From contig SVKQ01000008.1 of NCBI GenBank assembly GCA_015068325.1, positions 62,001-126,000 on the forward strand: a stretch of DNA of 64,000 bases. Reading direction: 5' to 3'. The DNA comes from Oscillospiraceae bacterium (GTDB lineage: Bacteria; Bacillota; Clostridia; Oscillospirales; Oscillospiraceae). Each line of letters begins with the position of its first letter. The stretch's first letter is position 1. Position numbers and translations under genes: made by a program. The notes under the pieces were generated by a model. The model had not been told where the DNA came from, did not search any database, and saw only the letters and a program-made list of their open reading frames with translations. Positions 45,238 through 55,762 of this stretch are shown here, piece by piece.

Positions 45238-46095
45238 TCAGCGCAGGATCGCCTCCCAAGCGGCCGTCAGGGCGCCCAGCACGTGGCCGGGTCCCACGTT
45301 GTAGCGGCATTGTGCGGCGTAGTGGGACAGGGCGTCGGTGAGCTTTTGCAGCCGGTCCCGTGGCAGTGCCCGGGCCAACTGAGCGGAGAGCGCCTCGCCG
45401 GGCGTGTCCTCCGCTGCGGCGCCGCAGCACAGCAGCAGCGCCCTGGCGCAGATGCGCCAGGCCTCCTGCAGCAGGCTCTGCAGCTGTTCCCGTTTGATGC
45501 GGCGGTTTTCCAGCCCGATCAGCAGCTCCGCCACCGGCAGCATCTCGCCGGCGGCAAAGACGCGGCACAGTGCCGCCGCCTGCTCCGACTCTGGCGTGTC
45601 CTCATCGCCCCGCAGCGTCCAGGTCACGCAGCGGGAGCGGATGGTGGGCAGCAGCGCCGCAGCACTGCCGGCGCAGAAGAGGAATGCGGCATAGGGTGGC
45701 CCCTCCTCTACGATCTTCAGCAGCACATTCTGATCCCGCTCGTTCAGCTGCTCGCAGTCGGCAAAGAGATAGACCTTGCGCTCAGCCTCGTTGGGGCGGA
45801 TATAGGCGTCCTGCCGCAGCGCCCGCACGGTGTCCACCGCCAACTCCCGGCGCTCCGCCTCCTGCACCGTCTTCACATCTGGGTGGATGTCTTCGGCTAC
45901 CTTGCGGCAGGCGGCGCAGACCCGGCAGGGCCTGTCCCCCGGACTGCGGCAGACCATGGCGGCCGCGGCGTATCGGGCGGCGGCCATGCGGTCTCCGCTG
46001 CCGGCCAGGATGATGGCGTGGGGGAGCGCGCCGCGCCGGGCCAGGTCACGGATGCGGCGGGCCAGAGGTTCCGTCTCCGCCATGAATTGCGCCAT
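45238..46095 (-). CDS. holB: DNA polymerase III delta' subunit
   Basis: A 285-residue clamp-loader subunit. It has PHAIILAGSGDRMAAA where active AAA+ proteins have a Walker A, so it lacks the P-loop Lys as expected for delta'. The zinc module is CRVCAACRKV, and LFADCEQLNERDQNVLLKIVEEGP is the sensor region. ATG 46095 follows GGAGGCGAGG. Neighbouring ricT supports the call. tmk is not adjacent. Confidence 0.87.
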   Translation of the reverse strand: MAQFMAETEPLARRIRDLARRGALPHAIILAGSGDRMAAARYAAAAMVCRSPGDRPCRVCAACRKVAEDIHPDVKTVQEAERRELAVDTVRALRQDAYIRPNEAERKVYLFADCEQLNERDQNVLLKIVEEGPPYAAFLFCAGSAAALLPTIRSRCVTWTLRGDEDTPESEQAAALCRVFAAGEMLPVAELLIGLENRRIKREQLQSLLQEAWRICARALLLCCGAAAEDTPGEALSAQLARALPRDRLQKLTDALSHYAAQCRYNVGPGHVLGALTAAWEAILR

Positions 46096-46140
46096 GCTGT
46101 CCTCGCCTCCCCTGCCGTGCCTATAACAAACCCATCTTAA

Positions 46141-46187
46141 CACTATTGTGACAACATAGTATACCACAAAAGCCGGCCTCGCCGCAA
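46141..46187 (-). promoter_or_regulatory. Predicted holB promoter with an inverted repeat
   Basis: On the minus strand, TTGCGG (46182-46187) and TATACT (46158-46163) with an 18-base spacer. An imperfect palindrome CACTATTGTGACAACATAGT (46141-46160) overlaps the start region and may bind a regulator. Confidence 0.5.
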
Positions 46188-46287
46188 GATTTCAGCAGCG
46201 GTTTTGCGGAAAATGTTTTGCCGCGGCCCCGCGAAACGGAAACGGAAGAAATGATGAGGAATTCTGATCGCTTTTTTGAAATAGCCC

Positions 46288-46316
46288 TTGCTTTTATAAA
46301 AAAATATGACTATAAT
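46288..46316 (+). promoter_or_regulatory. Predicted ppdK promoter
   Basis: TTGCTT and TATAAT with a 17-base A/T-rich spacer, about 60 bases before ppdK. Confidence 0.8.
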
Positions 46317-46376
46317 AAATTGTTCTTAACCAAAGATCTGCCAGAAGGAAAACTATTCATACACGGAGGGAAACGA

Positions 46377-49256
<2,880 letters not shown>

Positions 49257-49273
49257 AGACCCGGATTAAAAGG

Positions 49274-49315
49274 AAAAGCAGGGCCGCACCCATCGGGTGC
49301 GGCCCTGCTTTTGTG
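49274..49315. terminator. Bidirectional intrinsic terminator
   Basis: A perfect 18-bp stem (49274-49291 with 49295-49312) beginning AAAA and ending TTTT, between the converging ppdK and peptidase genes. Confidence 0.9.
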
Positions 49316-49324
49316 CGCAGGTGC

Positions 49325-51073
49325 TCATGCCGCACGGAGATAGCCACCAAGGCTGTTTTCCATGATGGTTTCCACCAGCTCCAGGTTGTGGGCGGCGCGG
49401 CCGGGGGCAAAGGGACTCACCAGCCCTACCCGCTCTACCTCAGACAGGAAGGAATCCTCCTTCCAATCCAGCATATCCTCGTAGCAGGCAATACCTGCGC
49501 CGGGGCTGTTCATCGCCAGCTCCGCAATCTGCACAGCGGCATCGGCGCTGACACAGTAGCTGATGACATAGAACGGGGTCTCAAAGAGATGGGTCACCTG
49601 GGCCCAGTAGAGGGAGAGGAGTTCCTCGTCACCATCGGAGACTGCTCCGAAGCGCCGGGCACAGGACAGCGCCAGGGCATTTATATTTTCCACCGTCAGT
49701 TCCTCGTCACTGAGCCGGTAGACCCGGGATTCAAAATCGGCATAGGCGGCCTGCTCGGCGTAGATACTCAGGTTGGCGAGCAGGTGCAGGAGCAGCAGGT
49801 TTTGATAGATCTCTCCGCTGAGGAACGCCCGACTCTTCAACAGGGTTAGATTGGCCATTGCCTGGGAGTAGGTTTCCGACAGATCCAGGCTGCCCGTAGC
49901 GTTGTAGTTCACGTAGGCATCGGCGAAGTGTCCGAACTCGTGGGAAAAATCCAGAAAATCCTCCACGTCGCCATAGGCGCCCACATAGCAGAAGGGGGCG
50001 TCGTAGCGGTCCAGATAGACGGTATAGGAGCCGGGGGCCTTTTTGCCGGAGGCAGAAATGTCGTACAGGCGGTAGGTTTTCATAAAGTCATAGGCGTTGG
50101 TCACACGGCGCCCCATATGGGCGGTGGTCTGTTCCAGCAATTCCAAAAGCTGCGATGCGGAGAGCGGATCATAGGAGACCAGCGAGTAGGGATCGGTGCG
50201 CATGAAGTCCGGGTAATAGTCTGCCATTGCGCCGGCCACGCTGTCCAGGTAGGAGCGGACCTGTTCGGGTGTGTAATCCCGGGCAAAGGCTTCGTACTGA
50301 AACTGCTCATAGCTGTCGAACCCCAGCTCCTCGGCCAGGGCTCGGCGAATCTTGACCAGCTCGATGTAGATGGGGGCGGCGCCCTGGTTGCAGGCCTGGC
50401 AATAGACCAGGTTGGCGGCCTGATATGCCTCGTCGCTGAGAAGGGGGGCTGAGATGTAGTCGCTGAAGCTCTGGACCCGCCCCTCCAACTCAATGTCGTC
50501 CTGCATCATGACACGCCAGTAATCCCGCAGCAGATCGGCCTCCCGGGCCATCAGCTCCAGTGCCCGGTCTGAGTAGGGCTCTCCGGCAGCCAAGTCATAG
50601 CCAGCCAGCAGTCGGGATGGCGCCCGCGCCTCCGACGCCGCACAGGCGACGAGCAGCCGATCCAGCCACGCCTCCACTTTTACCTCGTTTTCCATGAAGA
50701 ATTCATATTCCCCTGCATAGTATTCGTCGGCCTGATCGATGTCGGAGCGCAGCATCGCCAGCGTTTCCAGGGTGTAGAATTCGTCGTAGGCGTCCCAGCA
50801 CTGCTCCAGGCGGGGGGTCAGATCGTCCCGGGCGGAGGCTGCTTCTGCGTAGTCGGCGGCGGAGGAAAAGAGCGCCTCCAGGGCGTCCATATCCGGCCGC
50901 TGATAGGGCATTTTTTCAAAGGGGAGCATACCGTCGTCATTCGCAGAAGGATAGGGTTTTGCCGCAGCGAAGCTGTCGTCGGAACAGCCGCACAGCAGCA
51001 GAAGCATCGCCAGCGCCATGGCAAAGGCGCGCAGGACAGCAGATGTCGTTTTACGGGGAATGGCTCTGCTCAT
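49325..51073 (-). CDS. M3-like zinc metallopeptidase lipoprotein
   Basis: 582 residues. The N-terminus is a lipoprotein signal: basic RAIPRKTT, a hydrophobic core and lipobox LLCGC. Far downstream FSHEFGHFADAY gives the HExxH zinc site, and the third ligand is likely the Glu of LSETYSQAM, as in oligoendopeptidase F-like M3 enzymes. Much of the protein is helical. ATG 51073 has AAGGAG six bases upstream. It is presumably anchored outside and trims peptides. It is divergent from the XRE gene that follows. Confidence 0.82.
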   Translation of the reverse strand: MSRAIPRKTTSAVLRAFAMALAMLLLLCGCSDDSFAAAKPYPSANDDGMLPFEKMPYQRPDMDALEALFSSAADYAEAASARDDLTPRLEQCWDAYDEFYTLETLAMLRSDIDQADEYYAGEYEFFMENEVKVEAWLDRLLVACAASEARAPSRLLAGYDLAAGEPYSDRALELMAREADLLRDYWRVMMQDDIELEGRVQSFSDYISAPLLSDEAYQAANLVYCQACNQGAAPIYIELVKIRRALAEELGFDSYEQFQYEAFARDYTPEQVRSYLDSVAGAMADYYPDFMRTDPYSLVSYDPLSASQLLELLEQTTAHMGRRVTNAYDFMKTYRLYDISASGKKAPGSYTVYLDRYDAPFCYVGAYGDVEDFLDFSHEFGHFADAYVNYNATGSLDLSETYSQAMANLTLLKSRAFLSGEIYQNLLLLHLLANLSIYAEQAAYADFESRVYRLSDEELTVENINALALSCARRFGAVSDGDEELLSLYWAQVTHLFETPFYVISYCVSADAAVQIAELAMNSPGAGIACYEDMLDWKEDSFLSEVERVGLVSPFAPGRAAHNLELVETIMENSLGGYLRAA

Positions 51074-51198
51074 TTCTCTCTCCTTTTTGCCGGTCCGGTC
51101 CATGAGGGCGGACCGCGAGGAATCAGGTGATGCCCTATCATACCACATTTTTCGACAGGGGAAAACCCTTTTGCCGCCGCAGGACTGGAAGATGGCGT

Positions 51199-51228
51199 CC
51201 AACCGCAGGTTGGAAGGCAATTCCAACC
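51199..51228. promoter_or_regulatory. Overlapping inverted repeats, candidate XRE operator
   Basis: CCAACC-gca-GGTTGG (51199-51213) overlaps GGTTGGAA-ggcaa-TTCCAACC (51208-51228), both perfect. They lie just upstream of the promoter of the following XRE gene. Confidence 0.6.
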
Positions 51229-51237
51229 ACGAAAACC

Positions 51238-51265
51238 TTGCTTTTTGGCGGGGGGCCCGTATACT
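51238..51265 (+). promoter_or_regulatory. Predicted promoter of the XRE-repeat gene
   Basis: TTGCTT and TATACT with a 16-base spacer, ten bases after the inverted repeats and 40 before the start codon. Confidence 0.7.
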
Positions 51266-51305
51266 GAAAGCAGGGTCGCGACACGAGGCGAAAGGAGCGA
51301 ATATT

Positions 51306-52043
51306 ATGGAGCAGATCTATTTCGGTCAGCGGATCGCCGCATATCGCAAGGCGCAGGGACTGACCCAGGAGGGTCTGGCCCAGCGGCTGGGCGTCACCAA
51401 TCAGGCCGTGAGCAAGTGGGAGCTGGACCAGTGCTGTCCCGACATCATGCTGCTGCCGGCTCTGGCAGATGTCTTTGCAATCAGTCTGGACGAGCTGTTC
51501 GGGCGTCCGGCGGTGCGGCAGGATGCGGCGCCGGATATAAAGGCCGTGCCCGCCGATCTGCCCTGGCCGGACGACGAGGATCTGCGGGCAGTGTGTTATG
51601 TAGGCCATCGGCTCATGGACTATGCGGATGTGCCCGAGAAGAAGGTGAGCATCGGCGGCTTTTTCAACATGCATGTGGGGTCCGGCACACCGGCGGAGCT
51701 GCATTTCTCCGGCACCGTGCGGGATATCCGCTCCGCCTACGGCGTGGTGGTGAAGGACAGCACCATTGCCGGCGATGTCCACGCCGAGGACGGTGTGGAG
51801 TGCGGCGATGTGGGCGGCAGCGTCACAGCGGGTGACGGGGTCAACTGCAGCAGCGTGAACGGAGATGTCCGCGCAGGCGACGGGGTCAACTGCGGCAACG
51901 TGGGCGGCAGCGTCGCGGCGGGTGACAGCGTCAACTGCGGCAATGTGGGCGGCAATGTCAAGGCCGGCGACGAGGTGGTCTGTGGCATGGTCAGCGGCAA
52001 TGTAGAGGCTGACCGTGTCATCGGAGGCACCTGGAACAGATAA
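51306..52043 (+). CDS. XRE-family regulator with C-terminal 15-residue repeats
   Basis: 245 residues. Residues 5-65 form an XRE helix-turn-helix (GQRIAAYRKAQGLTQEGLAQRL, NQAVSKWELDQC). A linker follows, then a beta-rich segment and five tandem 15-residue repeats (158-232) of form VxAGDGVNCGxVGGx, one Cys each, and a short end piece. Such repeats suggest a beta-solenoid, as in bactofilins. ATG 51306 has AAAGGAG upstream. Function unknown; perhaps a regulator whose C-terminal part polymerises or senses a ligand. Confidence 0.82.
   Translation: MEQIYFGQRIAAYRKAQGLTQEGLAQRLGVTNQAVSKWELDQCCPDIMLLPALADVFAISLDELFGRPAVRQDAAPDIKAVPADLPWPDDEDLRAVCYVGHRLMDYADVPEKKVSIGGFFNMHVGSGTPAELHFSGTVRDIRSAYGVVVKDSTIAGDVHAEDGVECGDVGGSVTAGDGVNCSSVNGDVRAGDGVNCGNVGGSVAAGDSVNCGNVGGNVKAGDEVVCGMVSGNVEADRVIGGTWNR
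51777..52001 (+). repeat. Five 45-bp in-frame tandem repeats
   Basis: Each unit encodes 15 residues: VHAEDGVECGDVGGS, VTAGDGVNCSSVNGD, VRAGDGVNCGNVGGS, VAAGDSVNCGNVGGN and VKAGDEVVCGMVSGN, followed by a partial unit. Units three and four are nearly identical, so copy number may vary between strains. Confidence 0.9.
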
Positions 52044-52059
52044 AAGCAGTCTGTAACGA

Positions 52060-52098
52060 AGAGAGGGCCGGAGCGTTACGCTCCGGCCCTCTCTTTGT
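52060..52098 (+). terminator. Intrinsic terminator
   Basis: A perfect 16-bp stem (52060-52075 with 52079-52094) with a TTA loop followed by TTGTTTG, just after the XRE-repeat gene. Confidence 0.88.
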
Positions 52099-52133
52099 TT
52101 GTTTGCGGCACCGTCAAAAAGGAGATGCTGTCG

Positions 52134-52490
52134 TCAGAGGCTGATGCCCGTCACAGAGTCCACACGGATCAGCTTGTCTTTTGACGATTTGTTATGCACG
52201 ATATGGACCAGCAGCCAGTTCTCATCCACATCCAGCAGCGTGCAGGTGCCCATTTTTATGGAGGCCAGGACAGCATCGGGATCTTTCTCGTCCTCGCTGA
52301 AGCTGAGCCGGACAGTCTGCCCGATGTATGCCTTGGCCGCCTCGATCAGAGATTGCTTTTCGGCGGCGTAGTCTGTCCCGCTCAAGGACCGCAGCTGTGC
52401 TTCCAGACTGCGGATCCGCCCCTTCAGGGAGGATATCTCCAGAAACGCCACCAGGCCGAAAATGCCAAAGACAAAAGCGACGTATTCCAT
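52134..52490 (-). CDS. Membrane-anchored coiled-coil protein with the domain shared by the upstream XRE protein
   Basis: 118 residues: one N-terminal membrane helix (about 3-18), a coiled coil (20-55) and a C-terminal beta-rich domain (57-117). That domain aligns with residues 88-145 of the XRE protein encoded just upstream: GQTVRLSFSEDEKD against GQ-RQVKLRFFEDEAD, GTCTLLDVDENWLLVHI against RTCTVTGFEGSWMKLTV, KLIRVDSVTGISL against KLIPVSSILSLEI. It starts two bases after the XRE gene. Family not recognised. Confidence 0.75.
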   Translation of the reverse strand: MEYVAFVFGIFGLVAFLEISSLKGRIRSLEAQLRSLSGTDYAAEKQSLIEAAKAYIGQTVRLSFSEDEKDPDAVLASIKMGTCTLLDVDENWLLVHIVHNKSSKDKLIRVDSVTGISL

Positions 52491-52492
52491 GC

Positions 52493-52939
52493 TCAGCCCT
52501 CCTGTACGATCTCCAGTGAGAGGATGGACGAAACAGGGATCAGCTTTTCCAGAACCTCCCGTTTCGTGTCGACGGTCAGCTTCATCCAGCTGCCCTCAAA
52601 GCCGGTCACAGTACAGGTGCGGTTGACCAGATCCACATCCGCCTCGTCCTCAAAAAAGCGCAGCTTGACCTGCCTCCCCTGCGCGGCCAGCAGCAGGCGG
52701 CTGATGCCGCGGCTGCCTGCGGTCCCGGTCTCCTCCCGGATGTCGTCCCGCAGGAGGTAGTCGCAGCTGACGCCCAGCAGGGCGGCGATGTCGCCGATCT
52801 TGTCAATGTCGGGCATCACGGTGCCGGCCTCCCACCGGCCCACGGTCTGTCGCGTCACAGAGAGCTTTTCCGCGAATTCCGTCTGGGTCAGCCCCAGATT
52901 TTTCCGTTTCCGGGCGATCTTGCTGCCAAGCTGCTCCAT
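52493..52939 (-). CDS. XRE-family regulator with a C-terminal beta domain
   Basis: 148 residues. Residues 5-62 are an XRE helix-turn-helix (IARKRKNLGLTQTEFAEKL, TRQTVGRWEAG). Residues 88-145 form a small beta-rich domain also present in the membrane protein encoded next. Together they look like a cytoplasmic DNA-binding protein and a membrane partner that could share a ligand or dimerise. TATAATGG and CCATATA upstream form an inverted repeat over a possible -10 (52950-52970). Confidence 0.82.
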   Translation of the reverse strand: MEQLGSKIARKRKNLGLTQTEFAEKLSVTRQTVGRWEAGTVMPDIDKIGDIAALLGVSCDYLLRDDIREETGTAGSRGISRLLLAAQGRQVKLRFFEDEADVDLVNRTCTVTGFEGSWMKLTVDTKREVLEKLIPVSSILSLEIVQEG

Positions 52940-53052
52940 GTATCGTCCCTCCTTTTATATGGTAAGGCCATTATAGCGGAAAACAAGAGTGCGTGGCAAG
53001 AGGCTCTCCCGTTCAAAATGCAACACAGCGGGTTGCATTCGGATCAGCGCAC

Positions 53053-53088
53053 AAAAGCGCCCCGGCGCAGCAGATCCGCACCGGGGCC
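53053..53088 (-). terminator. Probable terminator of lepA
   Basis: Minus strand: GCCCCGG pairs with CCGGGGC around a G/C-rich loop and is followed by GCTTTTG. The T run is short. Confidence 0.55.
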
Positions 53089-53094
53089 TCTGTA

Positions 53095-54903
53095 TCAGTC
53101 GCTGTCCAGCTTGAGCACGGCCATGAAGGCCTCGGTGGGCACCTGCACGGTTCCCAGATTCCGCATCTTCTTCTTTCCCTCTTTTTGCTTCTCCAGCAGC
53201 TTCTTTTTGCGGGTGATGTCGCCGCCGTAGCACTTGGCCAGCACGTCCTTGCGCATGGCCTTTACCGTCTCCCGGGCGATGATCCGTCCGCCGATGGCCG
53301 CCTGGATGGGTACCTCGAATAACTGGCGGGGGATGTTTTCCTTCAGCTTTTCGCACAGGCGGCGGGCCCGGGGATAGGCCTTGTCCTTGTGGGCGATGAA
53401 GCTCAACGCGTCCACGCCGTCACCGTTCAGGAGCAGGTCCACCTTCACCAGCTCACTGGGGCGGTAGCCGGAGAGCTCGTAGTCCAGGGATGCGTAACCC
53501 TTGGTGTTGGCCTTCAGCGTGTCGAAAAAGTCGTAGATGATCTCGTTGAGGGGCATCTGATAGTGCAGCTCCACCAGATGGGTGTCCAGATACTGCATGT
53601 CCTTGAACTCGCCCCGCCGATCCTGGCACATAGGCATGATGTTTCCCACGTAGTCCTGGGGCGTGATGATGGACACCTTCACATAGGGCTCCTCGGCGTG
53701 CTCGATGGTGCCGGGATCCGGATAGTTGTGGGGATTGTCCACCCGCACCATGGTGCCGTCGGACTTGTAGACATGGTAGATGACGCTGGGCAGCGTGGTC
53801 ACCAGATCCAGATTGAACTCCCGCTCCAGCCGCTCCTGGATGATCTCCATGTGGAGCATGCCCAAAAAGCCGCAGCGGAAGCCGAACCCCAGCGCCACGG
53901 AGGATTCCGGCTCAAAGGTCAGTGAGGCGTCGTTGAGCTGCAGCTTCTCCAATGCGTCCCGCAGATCCGGGTACTTGCTGCCGTCCTCGGTGTAGATGCC
54001 GCAGTAAACCATGGACTGGGCCGGCCGGTAGCCGGGCAGCGGCTCCGCGGCGGGGTTTTCCGCGCCGGTGATGGTGTCGCCTACTTGGGTGTCCTTCACG
54101 TTTTTGATGCTGGCGGTGAAGTAGCCCACTTCACCGGCATGCAGAGACTCCGTGGGTTCATTGCCCAAAGGCTTGAGATAGCCGCACTCCAGCACGTTGT
54201 ACTGGGCGCCGCTGGCCATCAGCCGTACTGTCATGCCCCGGCGGATCGTACCCTCCATGATGCGGAACAGCACCACCACGCCCACATAGGGGTCATATTG
54301 GCTGTCGAACACCAGCGCCCGCAGGGGCGCGTCGGGATCGCCGGAGGGAGCCGGGACATTCTGAACGATGTCTTCCAGCACAGCGTCGATGTTCTGCCCC
54401 AGCTTGGCGGAGATCTCCGGTGCGTCCAGCGCAGGCAGGCCGATGATGTCCTCCACCTCCTGCTTGGCCTTCAGGGGGTCGGCAGCCGGCAGGTCGATCT
54501 TGTTGAACACCGGCAGGATCTCCAGATCGTGCTCCATGGCCAGATATGTGTTGGCCAGCGTCTGGGCCTCCACACCCTGGGTGGCGTCCACCACCAGCAC
54601 GGCTCCCTCGCAGGCGGCCAGGGAGCGGCTGACCTCGTAGTTGAAGTCCACATGGCCCGGCGTGTCGATCAGGTTCAGGGCATAGGTCTCCCCGTCCTGT
54701 GCGGTGTAGAGCAGGTGCACAGCCCGGGATTTGATGGTGATGCCCCGCTCCCGCTCCAGGTCCATGTTGTCCAGCAGCTGGTTTTCCATGTCCCGCTCCG
54801 CCACGGCGTTGCACTTTTCCAGCAGACGGTCGGCCAGCGTGGATTTGCCGTGGTCGATGTGGGCGATGATGGAGAAATTGCGGATCTTGGATTGGTCGAA
54901 CAT
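53095..54903 (-). CDS. lepA: Elongation factor 4 (LepA)
   Basis: A 602-residue translational GTPase that acts on stalled or initiating ribosomes. GTP-binding motifs are [17 protein letters not shown] and NKIDLP. The EF-G-like domains II, III and V follow, with the LepA-specific C-terminal domain ending in a Lys-rich segment ([16 protein letters not shown]). Length is standard. It starts 24 bases downstream of an XRE regulator gene, so the two probably share a transcript; lepA usually neighbours hemW/hrcA instead. Confidence 0.96.
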   Translation of the reverse strand: MFDQSKIRNFSIIAHIDHGKSTLADRLLEKCNAVAERDMENQLLDNMDLERERGITIKSRAVHLLYTAQDGETYALNLIDTPGHVDFNYEVSRSLAACEGAVLVVDATQGVEAQTLANTYLAMEHDLEILPVFNKIDLPAADPLKAKQEVEDIIGLPALDAPEISAKLGQNIDAVLEDIVQNVPAPSGDPDAPLRALVFDSQYDPYVGVVVLFRIMEGTIRRGMTVRLMASGAQYNVLECGYLKPLGNEPTESLHAGEVGYFTASIKNVKDTQVGDTITGAENPAAEPLPGYRPAQSMVYCGIYTEDGSKYPDLRDALEKLQLNDASLTFEPESSVALGFGFRCGFLGMLHMEIIQERLEREFNLDLVTTLPSVIYHVYKSDGTMVRVDNPHNYPDPGTIEHAEEPYVKVSIITPQDYVGNIMPMCQDRRGEFKDMQYLDTHLVELHYQMPLNEIIYDFFDTLKANTKGYASLDYELSGYRPSELVKVDLLLNGDGVDALSFIAHKDKAYPRARRLCEKLKENIPRQLFEVPIQAAIGGRIIARETVKAMRKDVLAKCYGGDITRKKKLLEKQKEGKKKMRNLGTVQVPTEAFMAVLKLDSD

Positions 54904-54927
54904 ACAGTACCCCTCAAAACGTCTTTT

Positions 54928-55605
54928 TTATGACCGCGCGTCCAGATGGCCTCTGGCCCGCTCGTCGGTGTTGTGGCACACCTGTGCCGCACTTTGCCCC
55001 AGGCCGGGATAGTCGGCGGTGAGAGTCTCCCCGGACAAAGGCGGGAAGGCATCCCCCGGACAGTTGTCCAGCGCCTGTAGATAGCGGACCCGACTGAGCG
55101 CCATGTCCGCGTCGGCGGCACCTGCGTCAAAGGCGGCGCCGGACAGGGCGAAAAAGGATTCGTTGGCACCGGAGCGGCGATAGAGCTGCCGCAGCAGCTG
55201 GTACAGCGCCGCGCTGAGATAGTCGCCGGCAGCCGAGATGGCGTCCCGGGAGCCCAGCTTGCCCAGCAGATCGAACAGCAGGTTGGCGGTGTTCACCACC
55301 AGCTTTTTCTGCAGCGTGGCCAGGATGCTGCCCCGCAGCGACCCTTTCTCCTCGCTGGAGTCGTACAGATCGTCCGCGCCGATGATGGCGCCGTCCCGGC
55401 TGAGGGTGCGGCCCAGCAGATAGTCCGCCGACACATGGTAGAAGTCGCAGACCTTCACCACAAAGGCCAGGCCCGGCTCCCGGATGCCGTTTTCATAGTG
55501 GCTCAGCAGTGCTTGGCTGATACCCAGCGCCGCGGCGGTCTTTCGCTGGGAAAGCCCCTTCTCCTGCCGCAGAAGACACAGTATGCGGGAAAAATCAGTT
55601 GCCAT
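54928..55605 (-). CDS. XRE-family regulator upstream of lepA
   Basis: 225 residues. The N-terminal helix-turn-helix spans about 7-65 (LLRQEKGLSQRKTAAALGISQALLSHYENG). The remaining 150 residues are mostly helical and contain no motif I recognise, though a repeated Ala- and Leu-rich region could bind a ligand or dimerise. It has its own promoter and sits directly ahead of lepA. Confidence 0.85.
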   Translation of the reverse strand: MATDFSRILCLLRQEKGLSQRKTAAALGISQALLSHYENGIREPGLAFVVKVCDFYHVSADYLLGRTLSRDGAIIGADDLYDSSEEKGSLRGSILATLQKKLVVNTANLLFDLLGKLGSRDAISAAGDYLSAALYQLLRQLYRRSGANESFFALSGAAFDAGAADADMALSRVRYLQALDNCPGDAFPPLSGETLTADYPGLGQSAAQVCHNTDERARGHLDARS

Positions 55606-55637
55606 CGGTGCACCCCTTCCGTTAAATACAGGATGTA

Positions 55638-55666
55638 ATTATATCGTATTTTCCGCCAAAAGTAAA
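55638..55666 (-). promoter_or_regulatory. Predicted promoter of the XRE-lepA unit
   Basis: On the minus strand, TTTACT (55661-55666) and TATAAT (55638-55643) with a 17-base spacer. Confidence 0.75.
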
Positions 55667-55695
55667 TGAGAATCGCTGTCGGCGGCAAATTTTGC

Positions 55696-55724
55696 TTGAC
55701 GGGACAGAGAAAAACAGGTATGAT
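55696..55724 (+). promoter_or_regulatory. Predicted promoter of the M23 peptidase gene
   Basis: TTGACG and TATGAT with a 17-base spacer. It lies 30 bases from the divergent XRE promoter. Confidence 0.75.
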
Positions 55725-55762
55725 ACGGCTTGTAACAATTTTGTAACCTTTGGTGGATGCAA

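Noticed and set aside
46218-46376. In-frame N-terminal extension of PPDK
   Set aside because: The predicted promoter lies inside it, and the usual PPDK start with GGAGG is at 46377.
51777-52001. CRISPR-like or satellite array
   Set aside because: The 45-bp units are contiguous, in frame and coding, with no spacers.
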